A stretch of 64,000 bases of DNA from Methylobacterium sp. Leaf108 (GTDB taxonomy: Bacteria; Pseudomonadota; Alphaproteobacteria; Rhizobiales; Beijerinckiaceae): positions 682,548 to 746,547 of the forward strand of contig NZ_LMND01000001.1 in the NCBI RefSeq assembly GCF_001423265.1, in the 5' to 3' direction. Shown here in pieces: positions 25,492 to 40,718 of the stretch; position 1 is the stretch's first letter, and each line of letters opens with the position of its first letter. The translations under genes were made by a program, and so were the position numbers. The notes beneath the pieces were generated by a model. The model was given only the letters and a program-made list of their open reading frames with translations. It had not been told where the DNA came from and did not search any database.

Positions 25492-26495
25492 GGGTCGCGT
25501 CGGGCACCGTGCCGGAGCCCTCCCGGCTCGGCGCGCGGCTGCTGGTCGCCGCCGGAGCGATCCTGCTCGCGGGCCTCGTCCTCGCCGGCCTGTCGCTCCT
25601 GCTCGCACCCGTCGCCGCCCCCGCGCCGGCCCGCTCGCCCTTCGGCATGGGACTGCGCGAGGCCGCACCGGCCGCGACCGGGCTCGGCGGCTGGATCCTC
25701 GCCCTGCAGGCCAGTTTCTCCCGCAGCCTCCAGACCGCGCTCGCCGCGATCCGGGCGGGCGGCGGCTACGGCCCCATGCTGGCCCTCGGCTTCGGCTACG
25801 GCGTCTTCCATGCCGCCGGGCCGGGCCACGGCAAGGCGGTGATCGCCGGCTATCTCCTGGCGGGCGAGCGGGCGCTCCTGCGCGGCTTCACCCTGAGTGC
25901 GGCCGCCGCCCTGCTCCAGGCCCTCGTCGCCATCGCCATCGTCGGGATCGGGACCCTGCTTCTCGGCGCCACCGCCGCGACCCTGACCCGGGCCGGCACC
26001 GCCATCGAGACCGTGAGCTTCGCCCTCGTGGCCCTGCTCGGCCTCGCCATGACCTGGCGCAAGGCCGGGCGCCTCGCCGCCGTGGTCCGGGGAGGGTCCC
26101 CCGCCGCCTGCGCCCCGGATTGCGGACACGTGCATCTCAACGATGCCGCCGCCGTCGGCCGCCTCGACGGCTGGTCGGCGCGCGTGGGCGTCGTCCTGGC
26201 CGCAGGCTCGCGCCCCTGCGCAGGCGCCATCCTCATCCTGGTGTTCTCGGCCTCGCAGGGCATGCTGGCGGCCGGCATCGCGGCGACCTTCGCCATGGCC
26301 CTGGGCACCGCCCTGACCACCGGCGTCCTGGCCAGCCTCGCGGTCTTCGCCAAGGCCTTCGCCCTGCGCCTCGCCGGCGGGCGGGGCACCACCGGCGCCA
26401 TGGTCATCGCCGGCCTCGAGGTGGTGGCAGGAGCCTTCGTGCTGGTGCTGGGCCTCGCCATGCTCGCGGGCCTGTCGGTCGGCGTCGGCGGCTGA
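25482..26495 (+). CDS. NicO/RcnA-type nickel/cobalt transporter
   Basis: A 337-residue permease with six or more membrane helices. The NicO family signatures are clear: FGYGVFHAAGPGHGKAVIAGYLL (His-x5-Gly-His-Gly-Lys), the His-containing cytosolic loop CAPDCGHVHLNDA between helices, and AAGSRPCAGAILILVFS. The family carries Ni2+ or Co2+, mostly outward. It overlaps the DUF1007 gene, so both are probably made together. No metal riboswitch or regulator gene is adjacent. Confidence 0.9.
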   Translation: MSVGVASGTVPEPSRLGARLLVAAGAILLAGLVLAGLSLLLAPVAAPAPARSPFGMGLREAAPAATGLGGWILALQASFSRSLQTALAAIRAGGGYGPMLALGFGYGVFHAAGPGHGKAVIAGYLLAGERALLRGFTLSAAAALLQALVAIAIVGIGTLLLGATAATLTRAGTAIETVSFALVALLGLAMTWRKAGRLAAVVRGGSPAACAPDCGHVHLNDAAAVGRLDGWSARVGVVLAAGSRPCAGAILILVFSASQGMLAAGIAATFAMALGTALTTGVLASLAVFAKAFALRLAGGRGTTGAMVIAGLEVVAGAFVLVLGLAMLAGLSVGVGG

Positions 26496-26647
26496 GCGGG
26501 TTTCGGGTCGGCGGTCGCCGGAATCCCGACGAAAACCTGCTTCCCCGCCAAGACCCTAAGCGGACCTGGCGTGGGCCCGCCGATGCCGGGTCCGCTGAAG
26601 AACGCCCCCTCGCCAGCCCACCCGCGACGTGGCAGGCTGCGGAGCGA

Positions 26648-26679
26648 TCAGGGACGGGACGGCTCAGGAACGGGACGGC
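26648..26679 (+). repeat. 16-base tandem repeat abutting a start codon
   Basis: Two adjacent copies of TCAGGRACGGGACGGC (one difference), at 26648-26663 and 26664-26679, with the ATG of the next gene at 26680. Each copy contains a CAGG(A/G)A ribosome-site-like core, so copy number could change translation. Confidence 0.7.
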
Positions 26680-27429
26680 ATGGCGGCGAGCTTCGACCAC
26701 ATCCTCGACTGGCGGCTGCTGGCCGGCTCGCACGATTTTCCGGGGCCCGATGGCGGCACCTGCATCAACGAGGCGGCGGTGGTGGCGGCCGGGCTGCCCT
26801 ACCGCGCCATCCGCTCGTCCGCCGATTGCCCGCCCTGCTTCTCGCCGCCGCTGGCCGCCTATGCCCTGGGCCTCAACGACACCATGCCCGACGCGGAGCG
26901 GCCCCGGCTGATGGCCTTCGTGCTGCGGCTGTCGGGATCGGCGGACGGGGCGGACGTCGAGGCCAAACGCACCGCCTTCCTGGCGCTGGAGGGCATCCGC
27001 CGCATCCTGCCGCCGCTCCTCGACCGGGCGGGCTTTTCGGATCTGGCCGCCCGCTGCGACGACCTGCGGGATCTCGACGCCGCCGTCTCGGCGGCCCGCA
27101 CGGCCGAATGGCGCGGCGGTGCGGCGGCACAAGGCGACTCGGAACGGGGCGAGTGGCGGCGCGGTGCGCTGGCCTCGGCGGTGGCCCGCGCCGCCGCCGC
27201 GGCGGTGCGGTCGGCTGGCGATGCGCGCTGTGCCGCCGATGTCGCCGCGGCTGCGGCTCCCTTCTCGCCAGGCACCTGGACGAGTGCCATGACGATCCTC
27301 GACGAGGCCCTGCTCATCGGTCGGCAGGCGGGCGACATCGACCCGTTGCGCGCGCGCGAACGGCTCGATGCGGCCAGGATCGCGGGCAGGATCGCGGGCA
27401 GGATCGCGGGCAGGATCGCGGCCGGCTGA
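26680..27429 (+). CDS. Hypothetical protein, Ala-rich (249 aa)
   Basis: A 249-residue soluble protein not recognised. The N-terminal part (FDHILDWRLLAGSHDFPGPDGGTCINEAAVVAAGLPYRAI) is well structured and contains CPPCF; the rest is Ala/Arg-rich helix. The last residues are repeats of GRIA produced by a 12-base tandem repeat. The start at ATG 26680 lies right after a tandem repeat containing the ribosome site. It could be a conserved family of unknown function in this group. Confidence 0.7.
   Translation: MAASFDHILDWRLLAGSHDFPGPDGGTCINEAAVVAAGLPYRAIRSSADCPPCFSPPLAAYALGLNDTMPDAERPRLMAFVLRLSGSADGADVEAKRTAFLALEGIRRILPPLLDRAGFSDLAARCDDLRDLDAAVSAARTAEWRGGAAAQGDSERGEWRRGALASAVARAAAAAVRSAGDARCAADVAAAAAPFSPGTWTSAMTILDEALLIGRQAGDIDPLRARERLDAARIAGRIAGRIAGRIAAG
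27376..27423 (+). repeat. 12-base tandem repeat at the 3' end of a gene (4 copies)
   Basis: Three exact copies and one near copy of AGGATCGCGGGC, at 27376, 27388, 27400 and 27412, in frame and encoding RIAG units just before the stop. Identity between copies suggests recent slippage. Confidence 0.9.
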
Positions 27430-27437
27430 CGCCGGCC

Positions 27438-28022
27438 TCAGGACAGGGCGGGGGCGCTCGCCAGGTCCAGTTCGACGGTCTCGCAGTTGTCGAGCCAGAC
27501 CCCGGTGAGGTGGAAGAAGAACGTCCCGTGCCCGACCACCGCGATCGTGCGCTCCGGCCGAGCGGCGAGCCAGTCCCGGAATGCGGCGACGCGGGCGTCG
27601 AAGACGGTGCGCGGCTCGATGTGGAACCCGCTGGGATGCGGCTCGCCCTCCGCGTACCACCAGGTCTCCGGCAGGTGGTCGACCCGGATGTCGGGAAATT
27701 CGGCGGCGATCAGCGAGGCGGCGCGGCCGACGTCGCAGCTGCTCTCCTGGCACTCGCGGTGCAGCACCTCCACCAGGATCTCGGGCCGGGCCGGATGCTC
27801 GGCGAACAGGCCCACGGTGGTCTGGATGGCGCGGGTGAGGGGCGAGGTCACCACCACCTCGAAGGGCACGTCGCGCAGGGCCCGGCGCGCCGCCGCGACC
27901 TGCGACAGGCCGCGCGTCGTGAGCGGCGCATCGATGTGCCCTGGGTCGCGCCCGGTGGCGCGATGGGCGGCGTTGAAGGTGGATTCGCCGTGGCGGATGC
28001 AGACGATGCGCTGAAGGGTCAT
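27438..28022 (-). CDS. Histidine phosphatase family protein
   Basis: A 194-residue phosphatase of the phosphoglycerate-mutase-like branch. The catalytic RHG is in IVCIRHGESTFN, the second Arg in TSPLTRAIQT and the second His in IAVVGHGTFFFHLTG. The middle part CQESSCDVGRAASLIAAEFP is seen in uncharacterised small-molecule phosphatases. ATG 28022 was picked because homology starts there. It converges on the hypothetical gene at 26680 with only 8 bases between stops. The substrate is unknown. Confidence 0.88.
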   Translation of the reverse strand: MTLQRIVCIRHGESTFNAAHRATGRDPGHIDAPLTTRGLSQVAAARRALRDVPFEVVVTSPLTRAIQTTVGLFAEHPARPEILVEVLHRECQESSCDVGRAASLIAAEFPDIRVDHLPETWWYAEGEPHPSGFHIEPRTVFDARVAAFRDWLAARPERTIAVVGHGTFFFHLTGVWLDNCETVELDLASAPALS

Positions 28023-28264
28023 GCGGTCCAGTGCTGACGTACCGTGTCGGTGTCGACGGTTTTTTGACCCGCTGTCCATAGCCGGAGCGATACGGCGTGA
28101 GAAGCGCGTCGTGCGCCCGGTCAGACGACGATGCGGGTGCGCCGGTCGACGGCAGTGCCATAGGGACCGTAGCCGGACACCCGATGTAAACCCGCCCGAC
28201 CGTAGCGTGCCGCGGCGGGGCCGCCGGTCTCGACCGATGTGGTTCCTCGCCCGGCAGGGTCTCC

Positions 28265-29287
28265 ATGGTCCCGACGACGCTCTCCCCGAGGACCGACGCG
28301 TTGGGATGGCCGGGCGACGCCGGCGTGCGGACGGCGGCACAGGCCTGGCAGGATTGCCTGGCGCGGGAACGCCGCATGGCCGGCAACACCGTCGAGGCCT
28401 ACGGCCGCGACCTGCGCCAGTTCCTCCACCATCTCCAGGGGCGGCAAGGCCCTCCGGGGATCGCCGACCTCGTCGCCCTGAAACCCCGCGACCTGCGCGC
28501 CTTCATGGCCGCGCGGCGCGCCGAGGGCGTCGGCGGGCGCTCGCTGATGCGGGCCCTGGCGGGCTTGCGCTCGTTCGCGCGACATCTGGAACGCGACGGT
28601 CACGGCACCGTGGCGGCGCTCGGTGCCGTGCGGTCGCCCAAGGTCGAGCGGCGCCTGCCCCGGCCGATCCCGATCGCGGCGGCCCGCGCCATGACCGGAG
28701 CCGATGTGCGGGCCGGCGAGACCCGCGAGCCCTGGATCCTCGCCCGCGACGCCGCCGTGCTGGCGCTCCTCTACGGCTCGGGTCTTCGCATCTCCGAGGC
28801 CCTCGGCCTGGCGCGGCGCGATGCGCCGGTGCCCGGCATCGACGCCGTGACGGTGACCGGCAAGGGCGACAAGCAGCGGATGGTGCCGGTGCTGCCGGTG
28901 GTGGCCGAGGCGGTGGCCGCCTACCTCGCCGCCTGCCCGCACCCGCTGCCGGGCGAGGGGCCGCTGTTCGTGGGGGCCAGGGGCGGGCCGCTGTCGCCGC
29001 GGATCATCCAATATGCGGTGGCCGCGATGCGGGCCGGCCTCGGCCTGCCCGACAGCGCCACGCCGCACGCCCTGCGCCACTCCTTCGCGACACACCTGCT
29101 CGGCCGCCGGGGCGAGTTGCGGGCGATCCAGGAGTTGCTCGGCCACGCCTCGCTCTCGACGACCCAGCTCTACACGCGGGTCGATGCCGCCCGCCTGATG
29201 GAGGCGTTCGACGCGGCGCACCCGCGGGCCGGCACGGCGCCTATCCGTCCAGCTCCGGGTAGCGCCGAAAGATCCCGTCCTCGTTGA
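28265..29287 (+). CDS. xerC: Tyrosine recombinase XerC
   Basis: A 340-residue tyrosine recombinase with an N-terminal core-binding SAM-like domain (WQDCLARERRMAGNTVEAYGRDLRQFLHHL). The full catalytic set is present: Arg in YGSGLRISEALGL, Lys in VTGKGDKQRMVP, His-x2-Arg in HALRHSFATHLL, His in LGHASLSTTQ and Tyr in LYTRVDAARLM. This is the chromosomal dimer-resolution enzyme acting with XerD at dif. The ALRHSF/GHASLSTTQLYTRV style is XerC, not an integrase of a mobile element. Its 3' end overlaps the opposite GST gene by 47 bases. Confidence 0.92.
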   Translation: MVPTTLSPRTDALGWPGDAGVRTAAQAWQDCLARERRMAGNTVEAYGRDLRQFLHHLQGRQGPPGIADLVALKPRDLRAFMAARRAEGVGGRSLMRALAGLRSFARHLERDGHGTVAALGAVRSPKVERRLPRPIPIAAARAMTGADVRAGETREPWILARDAAVLALLYGSGLRISEALGLARRDAPVPGIDAVTVTGKGDKQRMVPVLPVVAEAVAAYLAACPHPLPGEGPLFVGARGGPLSPRIIQYAVAAMRAGLGLPDSATPHALRHSFATHLLGRRGELRAIQELLGHASLSTTQLYTRVDAARLMEAFDAAHPRAGTAPIRPAPGSAERSRPR

Positions 29288-29963
29288 ACGGAATCCGACG
29301 CGGTCCGGCGAGATAAGCGGCGATCCGCGGGCGCGCGGGAACCGCGGCGTGGAGCGCGCTCAGGTGCGGGCTCTCGCGGAGTTCGGCGCGGGCGGCGCGA
29401 GGGAAGGCGTAGAGCAGGCCCTCCACCAGCTGGAACAGCGACAGGTCGGCATAGGTGAGCGCGCGTCCGACGAGGTGACGGCCGCCGTTGCGGGCGAGCA
29501 GGTGCTCGAACCAGGCGAAGAATTCCGGGATGCGCTCGCGGCGGAAGTGTTCGGCCCGCCGCAGGGCCTCCAGCCTCTGGTCCTCGTAGGCGAGGCCGAC
29601 GGCGATGGGGTGATGGGTGTCGTGGGCCTCCGTCACCATGTCGGCGACGGTGAGCTGGATCTGGTGCGTCCAGAGTCGGTCGGCCTCCGACTGCGGCACC
29701 AGCCCGAGGCGGGGCCCGAGATAGAGCAGGATCGCCGCGGTCTGGCCGATGGTCACCGTCCCGTCCTTCAGGACGGGGAGGGCGAAGGACGGGCGTGCGG
29801 CCGTGGGGTCCTGCAGCCGCGCCACCAACGCGCCGAGCCCGCCGCCTTCCGCCTCGTCGCAGCGGGCGACGTCCACATAGGCGGCACCGGCCTCCTCCAG
29901 GGCGAGGCGGACGAACTCGCCGCGCCCCAGGATGGTGGGCCAGTCATGCAGCTCGTAGGGCAC
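29241..29963 (-). CDS. Glutathione S-transferase family protein
   Basis: A 240-residue two-domain GST. The N-terminal thioredoxin-like fold shows LHDWPTILGRGEFVRLALEEAGAAYVDV, the cis-Pro in FALPVLKDG and the glutathione-carboxylate contact in IGQTAAILLYLG. The C-terminal helical domain includes LTYADLSLFQLVEGL, the conserved N-capping motif. The class resembles Mu/Sigma-like bacterial GSTs with a C-terminal ARPRIAAYLAGPRRIPFNEDGIFRRYPELD. The substrate is unknown. It overlaps the xerC 3' end tail to tail. Confidence 0.88.
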   Translation of the reverse strand: MPYELHDWPTILGRGEFVRLALEEAGAAYVDVARCDEAEGGGLGALVARLQDPTAARPSFALPVLKDGTVTIGQTAAILLYLGPRLGLVPQSEADRLWTHQIQLTVADMVTEAHDTHHPIAVGLAYEDQRLEALRRAEHFRRERIPEFFAWFEHLLARNGGRHLVGRALTYADLSLFQLVEGLLYAFPRAARAELRESPHLSALHAAVPARPRIAAYLAGPRRIPFNEDGIFRRYPELDG

Positions 29964-30026
29964 GATGCGGGTTCCGCGAGGGTGGCCGGCGGTCCTGCGA
30001 CGGAAACCGGCGGTCGAGCGGCGCTC

Positions 30027-31427
<1,401 letters not shown>

Positions 31428-31544
31428 GGTCTTCCTTCAACAGCTGTCGCGACATCGGGCGACCACCGCGTTTTGCAGCCCGGCATCACGGTTCGGCAGA
31501 ATCGGTATGGCTCGTGGACGAACCATTCGGCAGCACGGTCGGGA

Positions 31545-31835
31545 TCACCCGACCATCAGCTTGTGGATCTCGGCCTGACGCTCGCAGTCTCGCCTCAGCG
31601 AGTCGGCTCCGAAGTCGAGGGTGTAACCGCTCTCGTCCGTCCACGAGATGGAGTGCCCGTACTCGTCGACGCGCACGCCCGAGAAATTCTCAGGGTCCTG
31701 CAGCCAGGTGAACACCTTGCCGCGGGCGATGAGCGGACGAAGATCGATGACGCCTTCATAGCCGTCCAGGAAGATCAGCTTGAGCACACCATGGATGACG
31801 GGCTCGGCGGTTGCGACCCGAGGCAGCTTCTTCAT
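31545..31835 (-). CDS. DUF2442 domain protein, partner of DUF4160 (toxin-antitoxin-like)
   Basis: A 96-residue DUF2442 protein: KLIFLDGYEGVIDLRPLIARGKVFTWLQDPENFSGVRVDEYGHSISWTDESGYTLDFGADSLRRD is the full domain with its SI-W----LD pattern. It starts 4 bases inside the DUF4160 gene. These two families travel together in many bacteria and are suspected to form a toxin-antitoxin or related module, though that is not proven. It lies between sucB and lpd. Confidence 0.88.
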   Translation of the reverse strand: MKKLPRVATAEPVIHGVLKLIFLDGYEGVIDLRPLIARGKVFTWLQDPENFSGVRVDEYGHSISWTDESGYTLDFGADSLRRDCERQAEIHKLMVG

Positions 31836-32083
31836 GCGATCGGCTCAACTTTCTCATGTGCTGTCGCCCGAAGGAAAGCGAGGCTCAGGTGGCGTTGTCG
31901 CGACGCAGCCCAGTCCAGAATTGTCCGTCGTTTTGCAATCGGAAGAAACCCTTCTGTCACCGTGAGGCTTGCGATGTCGATGACGGCCCGATGCTCGGCG
32001 ATTTCGGCATGAAAATGAGGCGGCGGGTGTTCGTTCGCGCAGAACATGATGCGGACACCATCCACCTTCGCAACGACCGGCAT
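31832..32083 (-). CDS. DUF4160 domain protein (toxin-antitoxin-like)
   Basis: An 83-residue DUF4160 protein. The landmark is IMFCANEHPPPHFHAEIAEHRAVIDI, in which the HPPPHFHA block could bind metal or act catalytically. It ends in LDWAASRQRHLSLAFLRA. It overlaps DUF2442 by 4 bases in the usual order. The stretch behind it is visibly richer in A+T than the suc genes, in keeping with recent acquisition. Confidence 0.88.
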   Translation of the reverse strand: MPVVAKVDGVRIMFCANEHPPPHFHAEIAEHRAVIDIASLTVTEGFLPIAKRRTILDWAASRQRHLSLAFLRATAHEKVEPIA

Positions 32084-32330
32084 CCGTCATGCCCCTCGTA
32101 CGGCTCGGGATGGACGAACGAACCTCTCGGCTGACACACACACGCCTCATCCCGCGGAGCGGCGAAGTGTTTGGACGATCGACTGCGAGAAGAGAAAAAC
32201 AGGGGAAACGAGGGTAGCTATCGCGGCTGAATCGAGAATGAGCACGATAATCAATGTTGCGGGAGGAAAATCCGTGTCGGCGGCCATGGCCGGTGAGATT
32301 GCCATTGCAACAGCCGCCGACATCGTCGTG

Positions 32331-33641
32331 TCACAGGTCCAGCACGAGCCGGGCCGGGTCCTCCAGCGCCTCCTTCACCCGCACCAGGAAGGTCACCGCC
32401 TCCTTCCCGTCAACGATGCGGTGGTCGTAGGAGAGGGCGAGATACATCATCGGCCGCGCCTCGATCTTGCCGGCTCGCACGACCGGGCGCTCCTCGATGC
32501 GGTGCATGCCCAGGATGCCCGACTGCGGGGCGTTGAGGATCGGGGTCGACATCAGCGAGCCGTAGATGCCGCCGTTGGTGATGGTGAAGGTGCCGCCCTG
32601 CATCTCGTCGATGGAGAGCTTTCCGTCGCGCGCCTTTTTCCCGTAGCCGGCAATCGTCTTCTCGATCCCGGCGATGGAGAGGTCGTCGGCGTCGCGCACC
32701 ACCGGCACCACGAGGCCCTTGTCGGTCCCGACCGCGATGCCGATGTGGTAGTAGTTCTTGTAGACGAGGTCGGTCCCGTCGATCTCGGCGTTCACCGCCG
32801 GCACGTCCTTGAGCGCGCCGATCACCGCCTTGGTGAAGAAGCCCATGAAGCCGAGCTTGGTGCCGTGCTTCTTCTCGAACATGTCCTTGTACTGGGCGCG
32901 CAGGGCCATCACGGCGCCCATGTCGACGTCGTTGAACGTCGTCAGCATCGCCGCCGTGTCCTGGGCGTCCTTGAGGCGCCGGGCGATGGTCTGGCGGAGC
33001 TTGGACATCTTCACGCGCTCTTCGCGCGCGGCGTCGTCGGGCTTCGAGGCCGGACGCGGCGCCGGAGGAGCCTTGGCCTCGCGGGCCGGCGCCGCGGCGG
33101 GGGTCGGCCCCTTGGCCGTGGCATCGATCATGTCGCCCTTGGTCACGCGGCCGTCCTTGCCGGTGCCGGCGAGGGTGGCGGGATCGATGCCGGTTTCACG
33201 CGCCATCTTGGCCACCGCCGGGCCGTTGTCGCCTGAGGGGCGCGCGGCGGGCGATGCGCCCTCGCCGTGGTTGCCGTAGCCGGCCGAGGACTCGGTGGCG
33301 GGCCCGGAATCGGCCGGCTTCGCGCCTTCGGACCGGGCCTCCGGCTTGGTCTCCGTCGCCTTCGCCTCGGCTTTCTTCGGCGCGGGCTTGGCCCCGCCCG
33401 CCCCCGCCTCGACGATCGAGCCGAGCAGGGCGCCGGGCTCCACCGTCTCGCCGTCCTTGGCGACGATCTCGCCGAGTTCACCGGCGGCCGGCGCGTTGAC
33501 CTCGAGGGTGACCTTGTCGGTCTCGAGTTCCACCAGCGGCTCGTCGGCCGCCACGATGTCGCCCGGCTTCTTGAACCAGCGGCCGATCGTGGCCTCGCTC
33601 ACGGATTCGCCGAGCGTCGGGACGAGGATGTCGGTTGCCAT
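32331..33641 (-). CDS. sucB: 2-oxoglutarate dehydrogenase E2, dihydrolipoyl succinyltransferase
   Basis: A 436-residue E2 subunit. The N-terminal lipoyl domain ends its hairpin at [16 protein letters not shown], with Lys in ETDKV carrying lipoate. A long Ala/Pro/Lys linker follows, then a peripheral-subunit-binding domain ([33 protein letters not shown]). The catalytic domain has [13 protein letters not shown] and the active-site His in [20 protein letters not shown] 33641 opens [19 protein letters not shown]. It follows sucA in the same operon. Confidence 0.97.
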   Translation of the reverse strand: MATDILVPTLGESVSEATIGRWFKKPGDIVAADEPLVELETDKVTLEVNAPAAGELGEIVAKDGETVEPGALLGSIVEAGAGGAKPAPKKAEAKATETKPEARSEGAKPADSGPATESSAGYGNHGEGASPAARPSGDNGPAVAKMARETGIDPATLAGTGKDGRVTKGDMIDATAKGPTPAAAPAREAKAPPAPRPASKPDDAAREERVKMSKLRQTIARRLKDAQDTAAMLTTFNDVDMGAVMALRAQYKDMFEKKHGTKLGFMGFFTKAVIGALKDVPAVNAEIDGTDLVYKNYYHIGIAVGTDKGLVVPVVRDADDLSIAGIEKTIAGYGKKARDGKLSIDEMQGGTFTITNGGIYGSLMSTPILNAPQSGILGMHRIEERPVVRAGKIEARPMMYLALSYDHRIVDGKEAVTFLVRVKEALEDPARLVLDL

Positions 33642-33706
33642 GTGGTTTCGTCCCCGGAGGGTTGGGGCCGCGGCGGGCGCGGCCTGACAAGGAGAGGGCG
33701 CGGCCG

Positions 33707-36700
<2,994 letters not shown>

Positions 36701-36853
36701 CGGTCGTTCATCCTGCCGCTGGAGAGCCCGCCCCTCGGGCCCTCGTCCGGGTCGGCCCCGACCCGGGTTGTCGATCGATGCGGGGCTCAACCCAGCATCG
36801 CCATCTTCATATAGGTGCGGCGCACCGGAATGCACCGCACCGCAAACGCGGCC

Positions 36854-37738
<885 letters not shown>

Positions 37739-38128
37739 TTAGGTCGGCGCTCCAGAGTAGACGCGGGGCATCTGCTTCACAAAAGATCGGATCGAGAGCC
37801 ACACGAAGAACATGCTGGCGACTGATCCCGGCACCGCGGCAATGGTGAAAAGGAACAGCCCTCGAACGGTCGCATCGTTATCCGTCATTGCGTCTCCGAT
37901 GATGATAGGAGGACGGTCGGCTTCGACTGAACATTGGTACACGCTGAATATTGGGACGAGAGTTAGAACGGCGAGCATGATCTGCCCGGTGAGCACGCCT
38001 GCTTGAAGTCCAAACAATCCACGGATGCTCCAAACCGCAGCGCAAGCGGGCGTAGCGATAACTCCTATGCCTCCAAGGATAAAAATGCCAAGGAGCAGCG
38101 GAATTTCCATTTCGACCGGAATGTGCAA
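37739..38128 (-). CDS. Orphan membrane protein inserted between sucC and sucD
   Basis: A 129-residue protein with three predicted membrane helices: [46 protein letters not shown] and [24 protein letters not shown]. No family is recognised. Its start is five bases after the sucC stop and its own stop touches the sucD start, so it is perfectly packed into the operon. Base composition is clearly less G+C-rich than its neighbours and it uses codons (ATA, TTA-type, CGA) rare around it, which suggests acquisition. ATG codons 38128 and 38110 are both possible starts. Confidence 0.75.
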   Translation of the reverse strand: MHIPVEMEIPLLLGIFILGGIGVIATPACAAVWSIRGLFGLQAGVLTGQIMLAVLTLVPIFSVYQCSVEADRPPIIIGDAMTDNDATVRGLFLFTIAAVPGSVASMFFVWLSIRSFVKQMPRVYSGAPT

Positions 38129-38133
38129 GCCGC

Positions 38134-39330
38134 TCAGCCCTTCTTGACCGCAGCCACGATCTTCTGCGCAGCATCATCGAGGTCGTCGGCCGAAATCACG
38201 TTCAGCCCGGAATTTCGAATAATGTCCTTGCCCTGCTCGACGTTGGTGCCCTCCAGGCGCACCACCAGCGGCACCTGCAGGCCCACCGCTTTCACCGCAG
38301 CGATGACGCCGCGGGCGATGACGTCGCACTTCATGATCCCGCCGAAGATGTTGACGAGGATGCCCTTCACCTGCGGGTCGGCGGTGATGATCTTGAAGGC
38401 CGCGGTGACCTTCTCCTCGCTCGCGCCGCCGCCGACGTCGAGGAAGTTGGCCGGCTCCTCGCCGTAGAGCTTGATGATGTCGAGGGTTGCCATGGCCAGA
38501 CCCGCGCCGTTGACCATGCAGCCGATTGTGCCGTCGAGGGCGATGTAGGCGAGGTCGTATTTCGAGGCCTCGATCTCCTTGGCGTCCTCCTCGGTCTCGT
38601 CGCGCAGGGCCACGATGTCGGGGTGGCGGTAGAGGGCGTTGGAATCGAACGAGATCTTGGCGTCCAGGCATTTGAGATGGCCGTCGCCGGTGAGCACCAG
38701 CGGGTTGATCTCGAGCATGCTCATGTCCTTGGCGGTGAACGCCGTATAGAGCCTGGTGACGAGATCGCCCGCTTCCTTGGCCTGCGGGCCGGTGAGCCCG
38801 AGGGTCTTGGCGACGAGGCGGCCGTGGTGGGGCATCACGCCGGTGGCCGGATCGACCGAGAAGGTGACGATCTTCTCCGGCGTCTCGTGGGCCACCGTCT
38901 CGATGTCCATGCCGCCTTCGGTGGAGACCACGAAGGCGACCTTGCCGGTCTCGCGGTCCACCAGCATCGAGAGGTAGAACTCCGCCTCGATCTGGGCGCC
39001 CTCCTCGATGTAGAGGCGGTTGACCTGCTTGCCGGCCTCGCCGGTCTGAATCGTCACCAGGGTCTCGCCGAGCATTTCGCCGGCAAACTGCTTGACCTCG
39101 TCGATGGACTTGGTGACGCGCACGCCGCCCTTGGCCCCGGCCGGCGCGCCCTTGAACGTGCCCTTGCCGCGCCCGCCCGCATGGATCTGCGACTTCACCA
39201 CCCAGACCGGGCCGCCCAGTTCCCTGGCGGCGGCCTCGGCCTCCTCGGCCTTGAAGATCGGAACGCCGCGCGAGACCGGCAGGCCGAATTCCTTGAGCAC
39301 CGCCTTGGCCTGGTATTCGTGGATGTTCAT
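38134..39330 (-). CDS. sucC: Succinyl-CoA synthetase beta subunit
   Basis: A 398-residue ADP/GDP-forming beta subunit. ATP-grasp domain opens [22 protein letters not shown], with [20 protein letters not shown] in the nucleotide-binding region, [32 protein letters not shown] at the metal site, and the C-terminal power-helix domain [13 protein letters not shown] ... [18 protein letters not shown]. It is the second gene after mdh in the operon. Confidence 0.97.
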   Translation of the reverse strand: MNIHEYQAKAVLKEFGLPVSRGVPIFKAEEAEAAARELGGPVWVVKSQIHAGGRGKGTFKGAPAGAKGGVRVTKSIDEVKQFAGEMLGETLVTIQTGEAGKQVNRLYIEEGAQIEAEFYLSMLVDRETGKVAFVVSTEGGMDIETVAHETPEKIVTFSVDPATGVMPHHGRLVAKTLGLTGPQAKEAGDLVTRLYTAFTAKDMSMLEINPLVLTGDGHLKCLDAKISFDSNALYRHPDIVALRDETEEDAKEIEASKYDLAYIALDGTIGCMVNGAGLAMATLDIIKLYGEEPANFLDVGGGASEEKVTAAFKIITADPQVKGILVNIFGGIMKCDVIARGVIAAVKAVGLQVPLVVRLEGTNVEQGKDIIRNSGLNVISADDLDDAAQKIVAAVKKG

Positions 39331-39342
39331 CGCAACCTCTTT

Positions 39343-39439
39343 GGCGAATGGGGAGTGGCGAATGGCGAGTAGGGGGCGTCGATGTCACGGCGACCGGAAG
39401 GCTGACCTTCCATTCGCCATTCGCCACTCCCCATTCGCC
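39343..39439. repeat. 28-base inverted repeat between mdh and sucC
   Basis: Left arm 39343-39370 and right arm 39412-39439 are complementary over 26 of 28 bases around a 41-base spacer. Each arm is itself built of GAATGG/GGCGAATGG units. In the mdh-sucC transcript it would fold into a long hairpin able to stabilise or attenuate the message. It looks like an intergenic palindromic repeat family. Confidence 0.85.
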
Positions 39440-39446
39440 CGAGCCG

Positions 39447-40718
<1,272 letters not shown>

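Noticed and set aside
28265..29287. Tyrosine recombinase as the integrase of a mobile island
   Set aside because: Sequence style is chromosomal XerC; there are no flanking direct repeats, tRNA or phage genes, and its neighbours are ordinary.
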